Assembly (NCBI GenBank): GCA_013396655.1
Contig: WBMV01001018.1
Span: 2,374,778 to 2,438,777, forward strand
Direction: 5' to 3'
DNA length: 64,000 nt
Origin: Campylorhamphus procurvoides
Lineage: Eukaryota; Chordata; Aves; Passeriformes; Dendrocolaptidae
Of this stretch, positions 49,880-61,169 are shown in pieces; within the stretch, counting starts at the first letter, position 1; each line of letters starts with the position of its first letter. The notes under the pieces are model-generated. The model ran no database searches and was not told the origin of the DNA. It was given only the letters and a program-made list of their open reading frames with translations. Made by a program: the position numbers and the translations under genes.

Positions 49880-50150
49880 CGTGCAGTTGCATTAGTCAGT
49901 AACTGGAATGCTTTTTGCAATCCAAGTGCCACTTAATTATGCATCCAAATAGTATACCCTCATATTAGGATGCCAGACTCTTTCACCAATGTAGCATTTA
50001 GCATCAAGTGTATTAATATTTGCCCTGAACTTCACAGCAGAAATAAATTCTGTTATTTAAGACTTTCATTTAACAAAACAGTAATGATTGTATTTAAACA
50101 GTCACAGTTGTAAAGTACATAAGCTGCAGTTGATGACTTCAGGTTTTTAG
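49880..50150. promoter_or_regulatory. Candidate regulatory element with NKX- and POU-type words
   Basis: CCACTTAA at 49929-49936 is the reverse complement of TTAAGTGG, a full NKX2-type word. It runs directly into TTAATTATGCAT (POU/homeodomain-like). Further cores are GTATTAATATTTGCC near 50009, GTAATGATTGTATTTAAAC near 50081 and CAGTTGATGAC near 50127. The stretch lacks repeats and has no open frame above 60 codons. The juxtaposition of factor words is attractive, but conservation is unknown. Confidence 0.3.
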
Positions 50151-53100
50151 TCACTTATTGCTACAGCTGAAGAAACTACCAAATCACAGGTTTATCCCAC
50201 CTCCTTTTTGCTTTGTCATTCAGTGTGGTGAAAGTCCCAACTACCTCCTAGAGACTAAAGAACCTTCAGATGAGTATCTTGCCTTCAGAACCATCAATAC
50301 AGACATTTCTAGCACCTTCGTTGCTGAAACTTGTAGGGCACAACAATGAATATGGATTCAAGACTAATATAACAGCTTAAAAACTACTTACAAATTACAG
50401 TTTATTTCATATTAATTTCCATATAAAATCCATTTGTTTTAATGTTCCTAAAGTTTTCAGACATTTTGCAGTCTGCTACATTACTTCTACCATAAAATTT
50501 GGGCTTGGTTTGCTGTGGCATCCATTGGACCTTGATAGTCATTAGTGGTATTTTAAGCAGTAAATGATAACCAGGGGCCTGTAACTGCAGTACATGAACC
50601 AGGCTGTGCATCAACAGCTGCTCAAAGCTGACCTGAAGCTTGTGAGATCAATAGGGGTGCATTAGTGTAAGTGAGAGGACAAAGCAGAATGACTGACTGC
50701 TGGAGTTAGGAAGAAATTACAGTCAAGCTCCCCCATAGTCAGGTAATTTGATAATGGTTCATCACAGTCTCTGTTGGGTGTTGCCTTGAAATACCTATGA
50801 ACAGGTCCCCAGAATTCTCCCCTTCTGTTCCCTTCACCCCCGAGTATCTCAGTTGTTCCCCTGGGTCAGCCACAGCCTGGACCAGGCACAGGGTTCTGCT
50901 GCTTCTTTCTCTGACACCGTTTGTGTTAACACTGAGAGTTAGCACAAGTTAATGCTAGGTGTGTTTTAATGTCCAAAGGAGAATTAGTAGATAGATTTTC
51001 AGTCAAGTTAGTTTTGAAGGCAAGTTTAACTGACATAAAATCCAGTTCATTTATGGAATCATGACAAGATTCCCATTGCAGTCTAACCAAGCGGCCAGTA
51101 CATAAAGCCTTCCAAGCTTAGCATTGGCATAGACAGACAGTTCATTAACAGGAGCTACTGGAGCAGATCTTCACCAATCACTCTGCTAAGCCACCCCTCA
51201 TTAGTTTCATAATTACACTGTATATGTCCCACACATCACATATCATGTTTTTGAGCTATTAAAATATAACTTTCATTTTCTGAAAGGCTAACTGCATTAA
51301 ATCACAGAAGCCACGAGTAGCACTCTCTTAAACAATTCATAACTCACAGCAGACATTTAAACTGAATTTTATTCTGAATGACACAACCTAGGAAGGTGCA
51401 GTATTGCTGATCTCAACAGCCTTTAACAATAAGCCACAGAATTTTGCATTGAAGTACCATTCACCTAAATAGGTACACATGTATTTTTCCCAGAGGAAAA
51501 CTCCTCTAATGAAATGTCCTCCACAGATCTGACAGACACCTACAATGAGACGGGTCCAGCCACAGCATTCACAAGTCAATGTCTGGAATGTTTCCACACC
51601 TAATCCCATACAATCACACTTCTCCCAGCACCTATTCTGTCTGACAGCTTCTTTTTCCCAGGAGCTCAGAAACATTTCTTTAAGTTTCAAAATTACTTCA
51701 TCCTTTCCATCATATGACCCTCAGTACTCTAAGTACAATTCTGTATGTACTTGTGCTATCCTAGTTATTCATAAAAGGCTACAAACACCTCCAGTAGCCA
51801 CACAAGGAGGCAGCCACCTTCTTGTCCAAGTGCTGGTGTGCAGGGAAGTTCCAGGGTCTGTAATTACATTTGCACAGCAAGTAACAGCATTGAGAATGTC
51901 AGTGTGTCCTCCCAATACACCCCAGCAGAGCAATCAAGCAAAGGAAAAGGAAACCATGGGTTGATGTAGTTGCTTCTCAGCACATCTGAGGCTACTAAAT
52001 GCATAGTAAATAACTGCTGTAAATACATGTTTACATGGCTTTTCTGACAGGTTATTCTGTCTGAAGAAAGCATCATTCCCAATATTTAGCTAAACCATGA
52101 AATATATATACTAAGTAGTTTCTATTGTAGACTGCAATTAAAATTGTACACAATAAGAATGTTGCTATTTAGAGGATTTCAGATTTTTAAAACACCTTTG
52201 ATAATAAAAGTCTTGTGCATTTAACTTTGAAATGTTCTCAGTAGAACATAAACCTCACATCCAACAGTACTGTGTCCCCTTGTCTGCTCTTCCCCGTGCT
52301 CCCAAAGCCACTGCAAGCATTCCCAGCAGAGCCCAGTGTGACTTTGACTGTCCATCATATCTACTCTCTCAGTTGTGAAGCAGAACAATGCAACCCCGCA
52401 TAAGAGTCTTTATGTGAGTGGCATAATAGAGAGCTTTGCAGAGGTATGAGATAATGACTCTTGAAAGCAAATGTTACTGCATCCCAAGTTTACAATTTCA
52501 AGGGAAAAATTGTATTTCCTTGGCTCAAATGAGACAAAACCATTATACATAAATACAGCCAATACTTTGGCTCTTAAGAGCACCTCAAGATTCTCTAGAA
52601 CTCCAAAGATGAGAATCTTAATTGCAAATGCCAGACACATTTCCTCCATCAAAGTAAAAACATCACCTTTATAACCTTCCCCAAACTACAAGTGTATCCA
52701 GTCTTATTTGAAACTGCAAATCATTGCAAATGATTTATATTCAAAATAGCCTACAAGTAAAATATTTCAGTTACAATTTGTTTCCTTGACTTCCCATCTT
52801 GGTTAATCCAAACTCACACTCCCCAGACTAACAAAACTAAAGAAAATTGAAATCCTTCTCATTTATTTTAAACCCCCTGCATTTATCATGTTCCCCCCAC
52901 CTTTTTTTTTCCCTCTAAAATTATACTGTGAAAATACTTTGGGACTACCCTGCAATATGAAAGACTTCCCTTTTAGAACAATAAAAAGGAATTATTGAAT
53001 CCCTCACTACTCCACAACTGTAAAATGTCATCAGCAATTCTTATAAGATCACCAGCTGTTGAAAATGACTTGACTTTCTACACTGACCTTTCACATTTGT

Positions 53101-53188
53101 AGTTTGCAAGAGGAACTCTGTACTTTTACATCTGCTTACAACATCCCACAATGAAAATGAGACGAATGCTAAAAACTCCCTTGGAGAA
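50151..53188. other. Non-coding DNA, nothing recognised
   Basis: Overlapping chance frames at 51388-51690 (minus, 100 codons) and 51545-51964 (plus, 139 codons) have no recognisable features. A T-run lies near 52903. No repeat family is identified. Confidence 0.65.
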
Positions 53189-53212
53189 ATGCACACGCGT
53201 GTGTGCACGTGC
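53189..53212. other. 24-bp alternating purine-pyrimidine tract with E-box
   Basis: Every step alternates purine and pyrimidine for 24 bases, mixing CA/TG and CG steps. It includes ACGCGT at 53195-53200 and a perfect CACGTG E-box at 53206-53211. This is the classical composition for left-handed Z-DNA, although short. The CpGs stand out in CpG-poor surroundings. Confidence 0.6.
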
Positions 53213-53729
53213 CAAGGTGCCAATAAGCACTCTCCTGCTCATAATCCTCCTCCAGCTTCCAGTGAATACTTCACTAGCTCTTCTGAAAGTTTGATTAAAT
53301 GCCAAACCCAGGAGAAACACTATTGCACTTATTTTGTGCGTGAATGTCATTTAGTGTGGCCTTGTTTTCTAACAAAGGACAGTGTAAGGGCTGGTGGGAC
53401 CTGGTCATAAACTTGATATGAAGGACAACAGGATGTACAAAGGATGCTTCTCAAAGTGTCTTGAATATATTTACTGAGTTAAAATGCTGTGTCTCTCTGT
53501 GACAAAAAGAATATTTGTGTATATGAGCTACTAGATGTACATAAGGGTAGGATAAGGAAATAATATAATGCAAAGAGAAATTGAGCTCATTTTTATTGCA
53601 TCCAGCTATTTGTAAATAATCAAGGTGTTTGCTGTATTTATGCTTATTCCTGAAACATGCTGAGCACAAAACTCTCTCTTGCTTTTAATGGTACAGGAAC
53701 CTCTCCTCACAAAGTGAGTGATATCCTCC
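53213..53729. other. Non-coding DNA, nothing recognised
   Basis: Two overlapping 73-74 codon frames on opposite strands and otherwise ordinary AT-rich sequence. Confidence 0.65.
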
Positions 53730-53850
53730 ATATCAGAACACAGGTGCCAGAGAATATTTTGCCAATCACTATTAGCAATTAATCATGTCAGTCTGGAGAC
53801 ACCAAATGCGACTCCACAAAAATGAGGATTAACTCTTTAATGGGATATTG
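53730..53850. promoter_or_regulatory. Short candidate regulatory element
   Basis: A compact stretch containing an NFI-like half site (TTTTGCCAATC near 53758), clustered homeodomain cores in CTATTAGCAATTAATCATG at 53769-53787, and GGATTAACTC near 53827. There are no repeats. The call is based on texture only. Confidence 0.2.
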
Positions 53851-55597
53851 CTCTTAGACCTGTTATTACCAGACCTGAGAAAGACAATGCTGCAGTCCAG
53901 AGCTGCCAGAAGCAAATGCTGGTCTCAAAACTATACAACTTTAAGAATAAATAAATTCCTGCTAATTAGGCAGTATCGAACTCCACTGGTAACAGATAAG
54001 ACCCTCTTTCTCACCATTGTACCCACAACCCATCCCTGATCTGTGGCAGCCAAGCAGAGAGATTATATAAAAGGCTTCTAAATAATCAAATAAAGATGTT
54101 AGATTAAACTTTTTGGTGTCAGTGACAGTCACTGCTGATGTCCAGGATAAGAAATTAAACAGAACATGGCAAATGCAAATAGCATTAAACCAACAATTAA
54201 ACACTGTTGAACAGCAGTTAGGGAAATCCTAACTTTCCGAATGAAGCAAAAAAAGTAGAATTTATTTTATTCTTGATATTACAAGTATATTCTGTTTGAT
54301 TACTTTATAACTTTCATTAAATAAAATAATTTTATATGTCTATAATGGAGAGCAGGCACATAATAAGTTCATCACACTTAAAAGCTAGAAGTAAAACTAT
54401 TTTTTCCAGTTCTTCCACATTTTGCTGCCTTTCCTACATTGCATCCTCATTTTGAATTATGACAAATTTTGTTCTACACAAATTTAGATCTATTCATTCT
54501 TGAATTAACCTGTGTTGTCAGCCTGTTGGGAGTCATTTTGTTTGAACATCTGGACCAACCACATGTTTCCTACTGAAAATAAATCATCATTTATGAGTTA
54601 TGAATATTAGCAGAGGGTTGATGAAGATTGGACAGCATATGTTTAATGCATTATGAGAAAATGTAGTAAAAAAGTTGTGTTTGGAAAGTTTATGGGACAC
54701 ATGAAAAAGTGAGATGCTTTTCTGGGTCTGTTACAAGTTTGTAGTTTCATAGCTCACCTGAGTCTGGACTCACTAAAAGTTTAACTAATATTACAGTGCC
54801 ATCTGTACATAATCAATATCCCATTACTATTTAACACCTCAATTTATCAAAATTAATTAAAAAAAAAAAAAGATGATGCATATCTGACTAGAGGAGCCTT
54901 TTAGTGATTTTACTCTAGAAATTAAAGCCAGTGTGGTTCTGTTCTTAGTGGGTTACTGAGATCTCATAGAGCCTTCAGGCATCCTGGACCCAGGATGGAG
55001 GGGACTGCAGTATTTTGGTCTTAAAACCCTCCCTGACGTATTTTTCTGTATGAGAGACTGGACATGGGAGCTGTGGAAATCCACTACACTGATTCTATGT
55101 CACCTGAACACTCAGTAACACAAAGGAGCCCTTCCTTTTTGTGAGGTATTAAATCAACTTTTCTATAGGAAAGTTATAATTTTCATTCACATATTTGGCA
55201 ACAGCAACTAATTAATTGGGAGTCTCTCAGTTACAAAACAACCTTAACATAAGTATTATTTCCCTGCACGAAATGAAAAAAAACACACACTGTTAATTTG
55301 AAAATCTTATTTTCTAAAATGTCACAAATGCAGAGACCATGATGAATAATAGCATAAAGCTTTATCCAGCATTGGTCTTAAAGGCAGAGAACATGCAAGT
55401 AGACTGGAAGAACTGAATGAGGAAAGAAGGACTTATGCAAGCTGTGTGGGAGAAGGAGACAGGTATGAGACATGGAGAAAGAAGTCTCAAAAGTGGACTT
55501 ATGAAGACGGAGAGACCAAGGACAGAACAGGGACTCTGGAGCTCTGAGCATTTATGGCAGAAGTTTGAAGAAATAACTGGCCTCTAGTAATTCATGG
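53851..55597. other. Non-coding DNA with a purine-rich right end
   Basis: AT-rich at 54.2-54.35 kb, with an A-run near 54859-54870. From about 55381 to 55560 the plus strand becomes strongly purine-rich (GGAAAGAAGG, GAGAAGGAGAC, GGAGAAAGAAG). This purine-rich block immediately precedes the GC-rich insert below, so it may belong to the same element. Nothing coding is recognised. Confidence 0.5.
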
Positions 55598-56090
55598 ACA
55601 TTTCTTGATCCAGTATACGACTGTTCGTAGAACGATTATTCCACCAGTATATGACTGTTCATAAAAAGCTGTCAGCCCCCTTGTCACAGTGTTCCTGTGG
55701 TGGCTTCCCCACACACCCCTCAGGTCGATTCCCAGCATGGTGCATCCCTTGTTGTTTTATCCCTGGTTCCCCTCCATGGTGTCTCTCCCCTCTCACACTT
55801 TGCCCCGGGCTCTGCTTCCCCAGCAGGTCATTCTCCCACCTGTGCCGAGTTGCCCCCGATGAGTTGTTTTGTTGCCCAGTAACACACTCTGCTCCTTCTT
55901 CTATCCAGCCCCGTCCCAGTTCCAGAACCTTCCCTGCTGTGGGGTCGTGTGTGGGAGCTCCTCAGACCTGGGCCCTTCTCTGCACATCCTCACGTTACCA
56001 AACCAACATGGGGCTCTTCTATCACCCACCAAGGAGGTTTGCTAGACCTTACTCGTTGCTATCCCATCTACACATTGGTCACATTTAATT
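55598..56090. mobile_element. CpG-bearing GC-rich insert, probable retroelement (LTR-like)
   Basis: About 480 bases differ sharply from both flanks. They are pyrimidine- and C-rich and carry about ten CpGs (for example TACGAC, GTCGATT, CCCCGGGC, GCCGAG, GTCGTG, CTCGTTG), while the surroundings have almost none. That contrast fits a recent insertion that has not lost its CpGs, and the composition suits an avian endogenous-retrovirus LTR. I could not define TG...CA ends. The word ACATTT occurs on both sides (55598 and 56081) and might be a 6-bp target duplication, which is weak. A 145-codon C/P/S-rich frame spans it (55651-56088); no gag, pol or env motif is seen, so it is treated as non-coding. 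Confidence 0.4.
55610..55667. repeat. Direct repeat, two copies 34 bp apart
   Basis: CCAGTATACGACTGTTCGTA at 55610-55629 and CCAGTATATGACTGTTCATA at 55644-55663 match at 18 of 20 positions. Both differences are CpG-to-TpG or CpG-to-CpA changes, as expected from methyl-CpG decay of one copy. Duplicated short modules of this kind are common in LTR U3 regions. Confidence 0.9.
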
Positions 56091-59000
56091 ATCTTTTTAG
56101 GTGATGTGTTTACCGCAAAAAATATAGGCTTGGGTGGACTGAAAATTCTACCACAAAAATGTGCAGGATTTCATTGGTGTGAAAAGGATTATGGCCTCAA
56201 TGCTCTGCTTACTGGGAACCATAATGGTAAAACTGGGCTAAACCTTAGCTAGAAGTCTGTACAGCAAGTTTTATTTCATAGTATTAGTGGGGAGATTTCA
56301 AAGTCTCGCCTCCTTCAAGTCTGGGATTGCATTGAAAGGGTAGTTTTGTAAGTAAAAACAAACAAACATTCAGGGTTGTAGCAGTTATTGAAATGGTTTG
56401 AAAGCCAAATAACCAAAACAAAAAATACATGGGGAACACTCCAAAATTCAGTGTTTGTAAATAAAAATCTTCTGTGTACCAACACAACCTCTTAATTTTC
56501 CTGTTCCTGACTAATGCCTTTTTGTTCCTCACCCTGATTATGTCTAATACGTAGCACAACAGTCACTGCACCTCCACCTTTGGGGCTATCAGAGGGTGTA
56601 GAATGAATACTTAATAACAATATGGATCATGCACTGCAGATCCACATTATTAACTGGATAATAAAAGCCAATTAGAATATCTGAATGCACTCAGAGCTAA
56701 CACATCCCATCTCCTTGTTTAGTGAACTGTTTGAATACCCAGAGTTCCTACCATAATAAAAATGGGGTTTTATTGAACACAGCTTTTCAGGACAAATTCA
56801 GGAATGGCTTTGAATTGACATCAATCACTGAACTTTTCACTTCCTTCCATGCCCTTCCGTGCATACTTTTCACTATGGAAAAATCTGAATCTGACTCAGT
56901 CATGGCACTTTTAGCCCCAGCTCAAGCCCTTTGCACTGAGCACTTTGGACATACATGTGGCAGTACTGTGACTGCAGAAAGCCAGCTGTCCAATCTAAGC
57001 CTCTCTTCTAGGCCCTCTGCAGATATCTAGGCTCTCTCCAGTCACTGAGAGCCTATTCCTGAGTCTATTCATGCCACGTGTCTTTTGGATTCCTGTTGCT
57101 ATATTGCTTTAGAGGTGCTTTTTTGGTGCAGCCTCTCCCCACTGACCAAAGAGGGGAAGCTACAGGGCCAGCTTAGAATGAGAACCTGACTAAATGTAAG
57201 CAAGATAAATACCATCCTCCATGCCAAACTGAAGCACTGCATTCCAAAACATAAGAATGCTGGAAACAAGAGAGCAAGTCCAGGAAGACTTTAAATAAAT
57301 CATACACTGCATTAGAGAGAAATTTAGATGCAACCTGCAAGTTTAGACTGTCTTGAGTTTGATGCTTCAGGCAAGCCATATGCACCATTTTTCAAGAAAA
57401 CCCTTTGTCTTTATAAAAGAAATTATCAGCGTTGGTGACTGCAGCAGAGTTTGCCCTTTCCTAGATATTTGTATTAATTATGTTTTGAAGGTGCTGAAGG
57501 AACCCATTCTGTGAAATATATATCAGTTAATTAAAAGGTATTTTTCTTCAAGATGGAATATAATTCATGATGAAACAGGAGATTAATGCTTCCTAAAGCA
57601 GAAATCCTTTTGGTGAAAATAAAACAGGTTTTGGAAGAGACATGCTTCCCAATCAACCTCATTGGTTAAATGCTCCTGAAAGGCTTCAGATTTGAACTGA
57701 GGGAGTGCAAAATGTGGCATGGAGCTTTTATTATTATCCTTTGCCTAACTTAGAAGCAACAGAACAGGTAAACACCTGGGATTGTACACCCAAAGAATGA
57801 GTTGCAGCTCCCCAAACACCACACAATGCCAGGCACGGTGCCTGCAATGCCACAAACAGGACCACGGAGAAAGAGGAGATTTTAGAGTGGTTTGTATTTC
57901 ACAGAAGCAGCAGATCAGAACCTTAAATGTTTACTATTACAGTGAAAAGCCTGTATTAGAAATATCGAGGGCTTCTTAACTTGCATTTTATACATACATA
58001 AAGTGCTCATTTGTGTTTGCAAATAAAGAAATGTATTTTCTGTATAAATGCAGTCAGGTGAAAAAGTCTTCCAACTTGTGCTGTATAGGAAAAAATGTAT
58101 TCTCAAGCTGCCCAGTGCAAACCTTAAAGTGACAGGAATTAATAAGTGCCAGTTCACTAACAATGCACCACAGCACTTTGAAAAATGCCCGTGACAAACA
58201 GTGGTATCACTGCCCGAGGTGGGATGAAGGAGGTGGACATGAGGAATGTGCATTTCCTCAGAGGCTGCTACAGTCGGTGTTGTTCCTACTGTGGCACGAC
58301 AAGACAGGGAAGAACAAAAAAATCCTCATTCTCTGCAAGGCAAAAGGGCTGCTTGGCTAGTGCAGTGCTGACAAAAGTGTTCTGAACAGCTCATTTCCCC
58401 ACTTGGGGCACAGAACTACTTGGAGCCACGTGCTATCTGCACTGTGCTCATGTTCTGCTTCTGAGAGACCACAGAGGGCAATGACAAAAATGGAAGTTTG
58501 ATCAGATTTGGGACAAGCAACAGTTCTGTGGATGGTAGCATAAAATATGAGGCCAAACAATAGCTTGCATATGCTGTCACTGTTCTAATGCTTTTTAATT
58601 AAAGTGCTTCACAGCACATAAGCATTTTCTTCAGACTTTGCAAATGTGTTTATGCCAAGACTTTATGAGGATTTCTGCTGGCCTAGCTCTGTGCCATCAG
58701 GGTGCTCAGCAGACCTGCTCCAGGACTATCCACAAACCAGAGACCTCTCCGGCAGGCACAGCCACACAGCAAACTGCCACTTCCAACACACAGATTCTCT
58801 TCTAGGACATCATTTCACTATAACCATACAGGGCACAGCCTTCCTGTACCATTACATTTGTTCTGGGGGCAAAAGAAAGTCCTGAGATTGTTGTAGCTGT
58901 GCCAAGGTACCTTCAAGCTTCCTCGGTCCCTCTCTATCAATATCCTAAGGAAAGCAAGTTGCCCAGAATAGGATTCAAAGTCTCAATGATGTTCTGTATA

Positions 59001-60320
59001 AATGCACTTCCTGCTTGCCATCCCGGGACCCTCATTTACTCCCAATTATCTTCAACCTCAAATATCCCTGCTGGCCACAGTTCACCCAGCCCTGTGGTGC
59101 AGAGCAATCCAGACCACAGGAGCAGCCCTGCAGAGAGCACGAACACAGCATTAGCATCCCAAAGTGGAGATTGTTGACTCTCCAAAAGCCAGATCCTCAA
59201 CAGGTGTCCCTGCTTTGATGTCACTGGATGTATTTCACTCAAGGCATCTAACTGAAGATTTTGTTGGCTGTACCCCAAACTATTTCCTCCTCAGAGGTCT
59301 AAAAGTGTAAATCAACTATCAGACATATTCAAACTTTTTATTCTGTGACTATTCTCTTTTCCCCCACCCCATTTTGGAACAAGTCAAATTCTGTGCCTCT
59401 AGATTTTAGGCAATAACTTAACAGAAAACTGTAGCAGATCTTTCCTTTATTTTGAGTTAATCATATTTAACATTTCTCCCAGAATTGCAGAGCTGCTGTT
59501 TCCTCCCTACAAAACACCACCACACTTTGAAAAGCCATGTAAAAGTTCCAAAGAAAGTCTTCAGCTTCTTACAGGTCTGGAAACTTGCCCTATTTCATGC
59601 AAAAGCTTATTTTCTATACAGAGTATCCACATCTCGGAACCAAAGTAACCTAAATGAAAAGAAATTACAAAAGTCCAGGCAATTAATGATATTTGTTCAT
59701 TTTTAGTTTCTCAAACTCTTTCAATAAGTCATTACTGGATAAAAGCCAAGACCACATGCACTGTGAGAGCTCATCTGAATTCCACTTTGATTGGCAGCAA
59801 TATGACAACTTTAAATTAAAAATGACAGAAAATGTCATCAAAAGTCCTTATTCCATTAGCACTGAAAATCTGGTAGAGATGAAATAATTAGAAAGAACAA
59901 CTGTATGGTAAAAGACTTAACAGGCAAAATGGAAAATAAGAAAGTTACAGGTCAGCATTTGAAAAGTGTTTGAGAAAAGGCTTATTTATGCACTTCCTAG
60001 AATAAGTTATGTTTAGATTTAATGTTCACTGTCACCAGAGCAGTCTTTATTATCCATCCTCTTACAGTTTTCTTAGCTCTCTCCTCTCATCCTATAACAG
60101 TGATTCATTTAGACTATTCTGTATGTCAAGCACAGAGTTCCAGAGATGATCTATGACACACAGGATAGACCCAGTCAGAGCCAAAAAATTATCATCTTAC
60201 AAACTTCATAAGGACGAAACCTTTGCCAATATATTTTTGTGTTACTCTCTGTTTCCAAGTCCCAGTCAGTGTCAAGATTGCAGAGAAGGTTCTAACTCTC
60301 TGCCCAAAAATGTGCTTTGT
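56091..60320. other. Non-coding DNA, nothing recognised
   Basis: Open frames up to 112 codons (57915-58253, minus) have no domain resemblance. GC-richer patches lie at 58.2-58.45 and 58.99-59.2 kb. No interspersed repeat family or RNA gene is recognised. Confidence 0.65.
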
Positions 60321-60321
60321 T

Positions 60322-60358
60322 ATTATTTGACCTGCCAAATCCCAGCAGGTCAAATAAT
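60322..60358. repeat. Perfect 14-bp inverted repeat (hairpin)
   Basis: ATTATTTGACCTGC (60322-60335) and its exact reverse complement GCAGGTCAAATAAT (60345-60358) flank a 9-base spacer. Each arm contains a nuclear-receptor half-site (TGACCT, then AGGTCA), giving an everted pair 13 bases apart. The stem is too short for a microRNA precursor. It could be a recent inverted duplication, the remnant of a small terminal-inverted-repeat element, or a dimeric binding site. Confidence 0.95.
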
Positions 60359-60984
60359 CAGCAGTGTTGTTATTTACACAATGCTGCATTATAACCAAGG
60401 CATGTTCTGTTTCACATAGCTGGGCACAGACTGCATTTGTAATATCACCATCACATTACATTTCTTTTACTGAATTGCAGGTTGACAAAACAACTCACTT
60501 GACCATAACAAAAAACAAAAACAAAACCAAAAAATCACTTATGCCATGTCCAAAAGCTCATAACTGTATTTCTGCCAATTGGATAAGCACGACTAAACTC
60601 TTAAAACTATTCAGTTCGATCATTTAGGGCTGCCTGGGAACATGTGTTATTAGACTAATTGGTGCACAAATCCTATGCATCAAAATATAACAGTAAAGAA
60701 ATTAATTTTTAATGCCCCAAATTGATTATTAAACATCATATAGAAACAGCAAGAGAGAGATCTCAAAACACATTCTATGAACATATTACTTCACTCAAAA
60801 CTTAACTTTTAAAATTTACAATTCACTATGACAGTCAATGTTTAGGAAAATTGGGAAATACATCTTTAAAGTATACTGCAGATGTTGTTGGGATTAAACT
60901 CGCCTAAGGATAGCATAACATAAGGACAGACACAGTAGTTCTAAGTACTCAACGACAGGCAGGCACTGTAGTCAGAAGTAGTAT
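60359..60984. other. Non-coding DNA, nothing recognised
   Basis: It contains an A-rich low-complexity tract (AAAAACAAAAACAAAACC) near 60510-60530 and an acceptor-like TTACTGAATTGCAG ending at 60480. No gene is recognised. Confidence 0.65.
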
Positions 60985-61004
60985 TTGTTAACATATGTTA
61001 ACAA
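60985..61004. repeat. Perfect 20-bp palindrome
   Basis: TTGTTAACATATGTTAACAA equals its own reverse complement. It holds two GTTAAC words in mirror arrangement around a central CATATG. GTTAA half-sites in inverted orientation are the logic of HNF1 homeodomain dimers, but the spacing here differs from the usual 15-bp HNF1 site. Cruciform-prone sequence is the alternative. Confidence 0.95.
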
Positions 61005-61169
61005 TGTAGAAGGTGACACTTATGTAGAAATCTCTTACCTGCCTTGGTTGAATCTCTCCTGATAAGGTTTGTTCTGTGAGAGATGCAAGTCTTTATGTAT
61101 AATTCAGAAGCAAAGGTGTGCTTGGCACATCCAGTTTTCAGCAAAGCTCAAGTGTGATTTGTGTAAGTA
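61005..61169. other. Non-coding DNA, nothing recognised
   Basis: Short unique-looking spacer between the palindrome and the splice-signal cluster. Confidence 0.6.

Noticed and set aside
51545..51964. 139-codon open frame
   Set aside because: Overlaps a 100-codon frame on the other strand. No motif or coding signature.
54980..54997. Inverted repeat CATCCTGG-AC-CCAGGATG
   Set aside because: Eight-base arms with a 2-base spacer are expected about once by chance here.
55651..56088. 145-codon C/P/S-rich frame
   Set aside because: Compositional by-product of a C-rich probable retroelement. No retroviral or LINE protein motif is visible.
60706..60722. TTAATGCCCC resembling part of a known microRNA seed
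   Set aside because: Only a short seed-length match, with no hairpin precursor around it.
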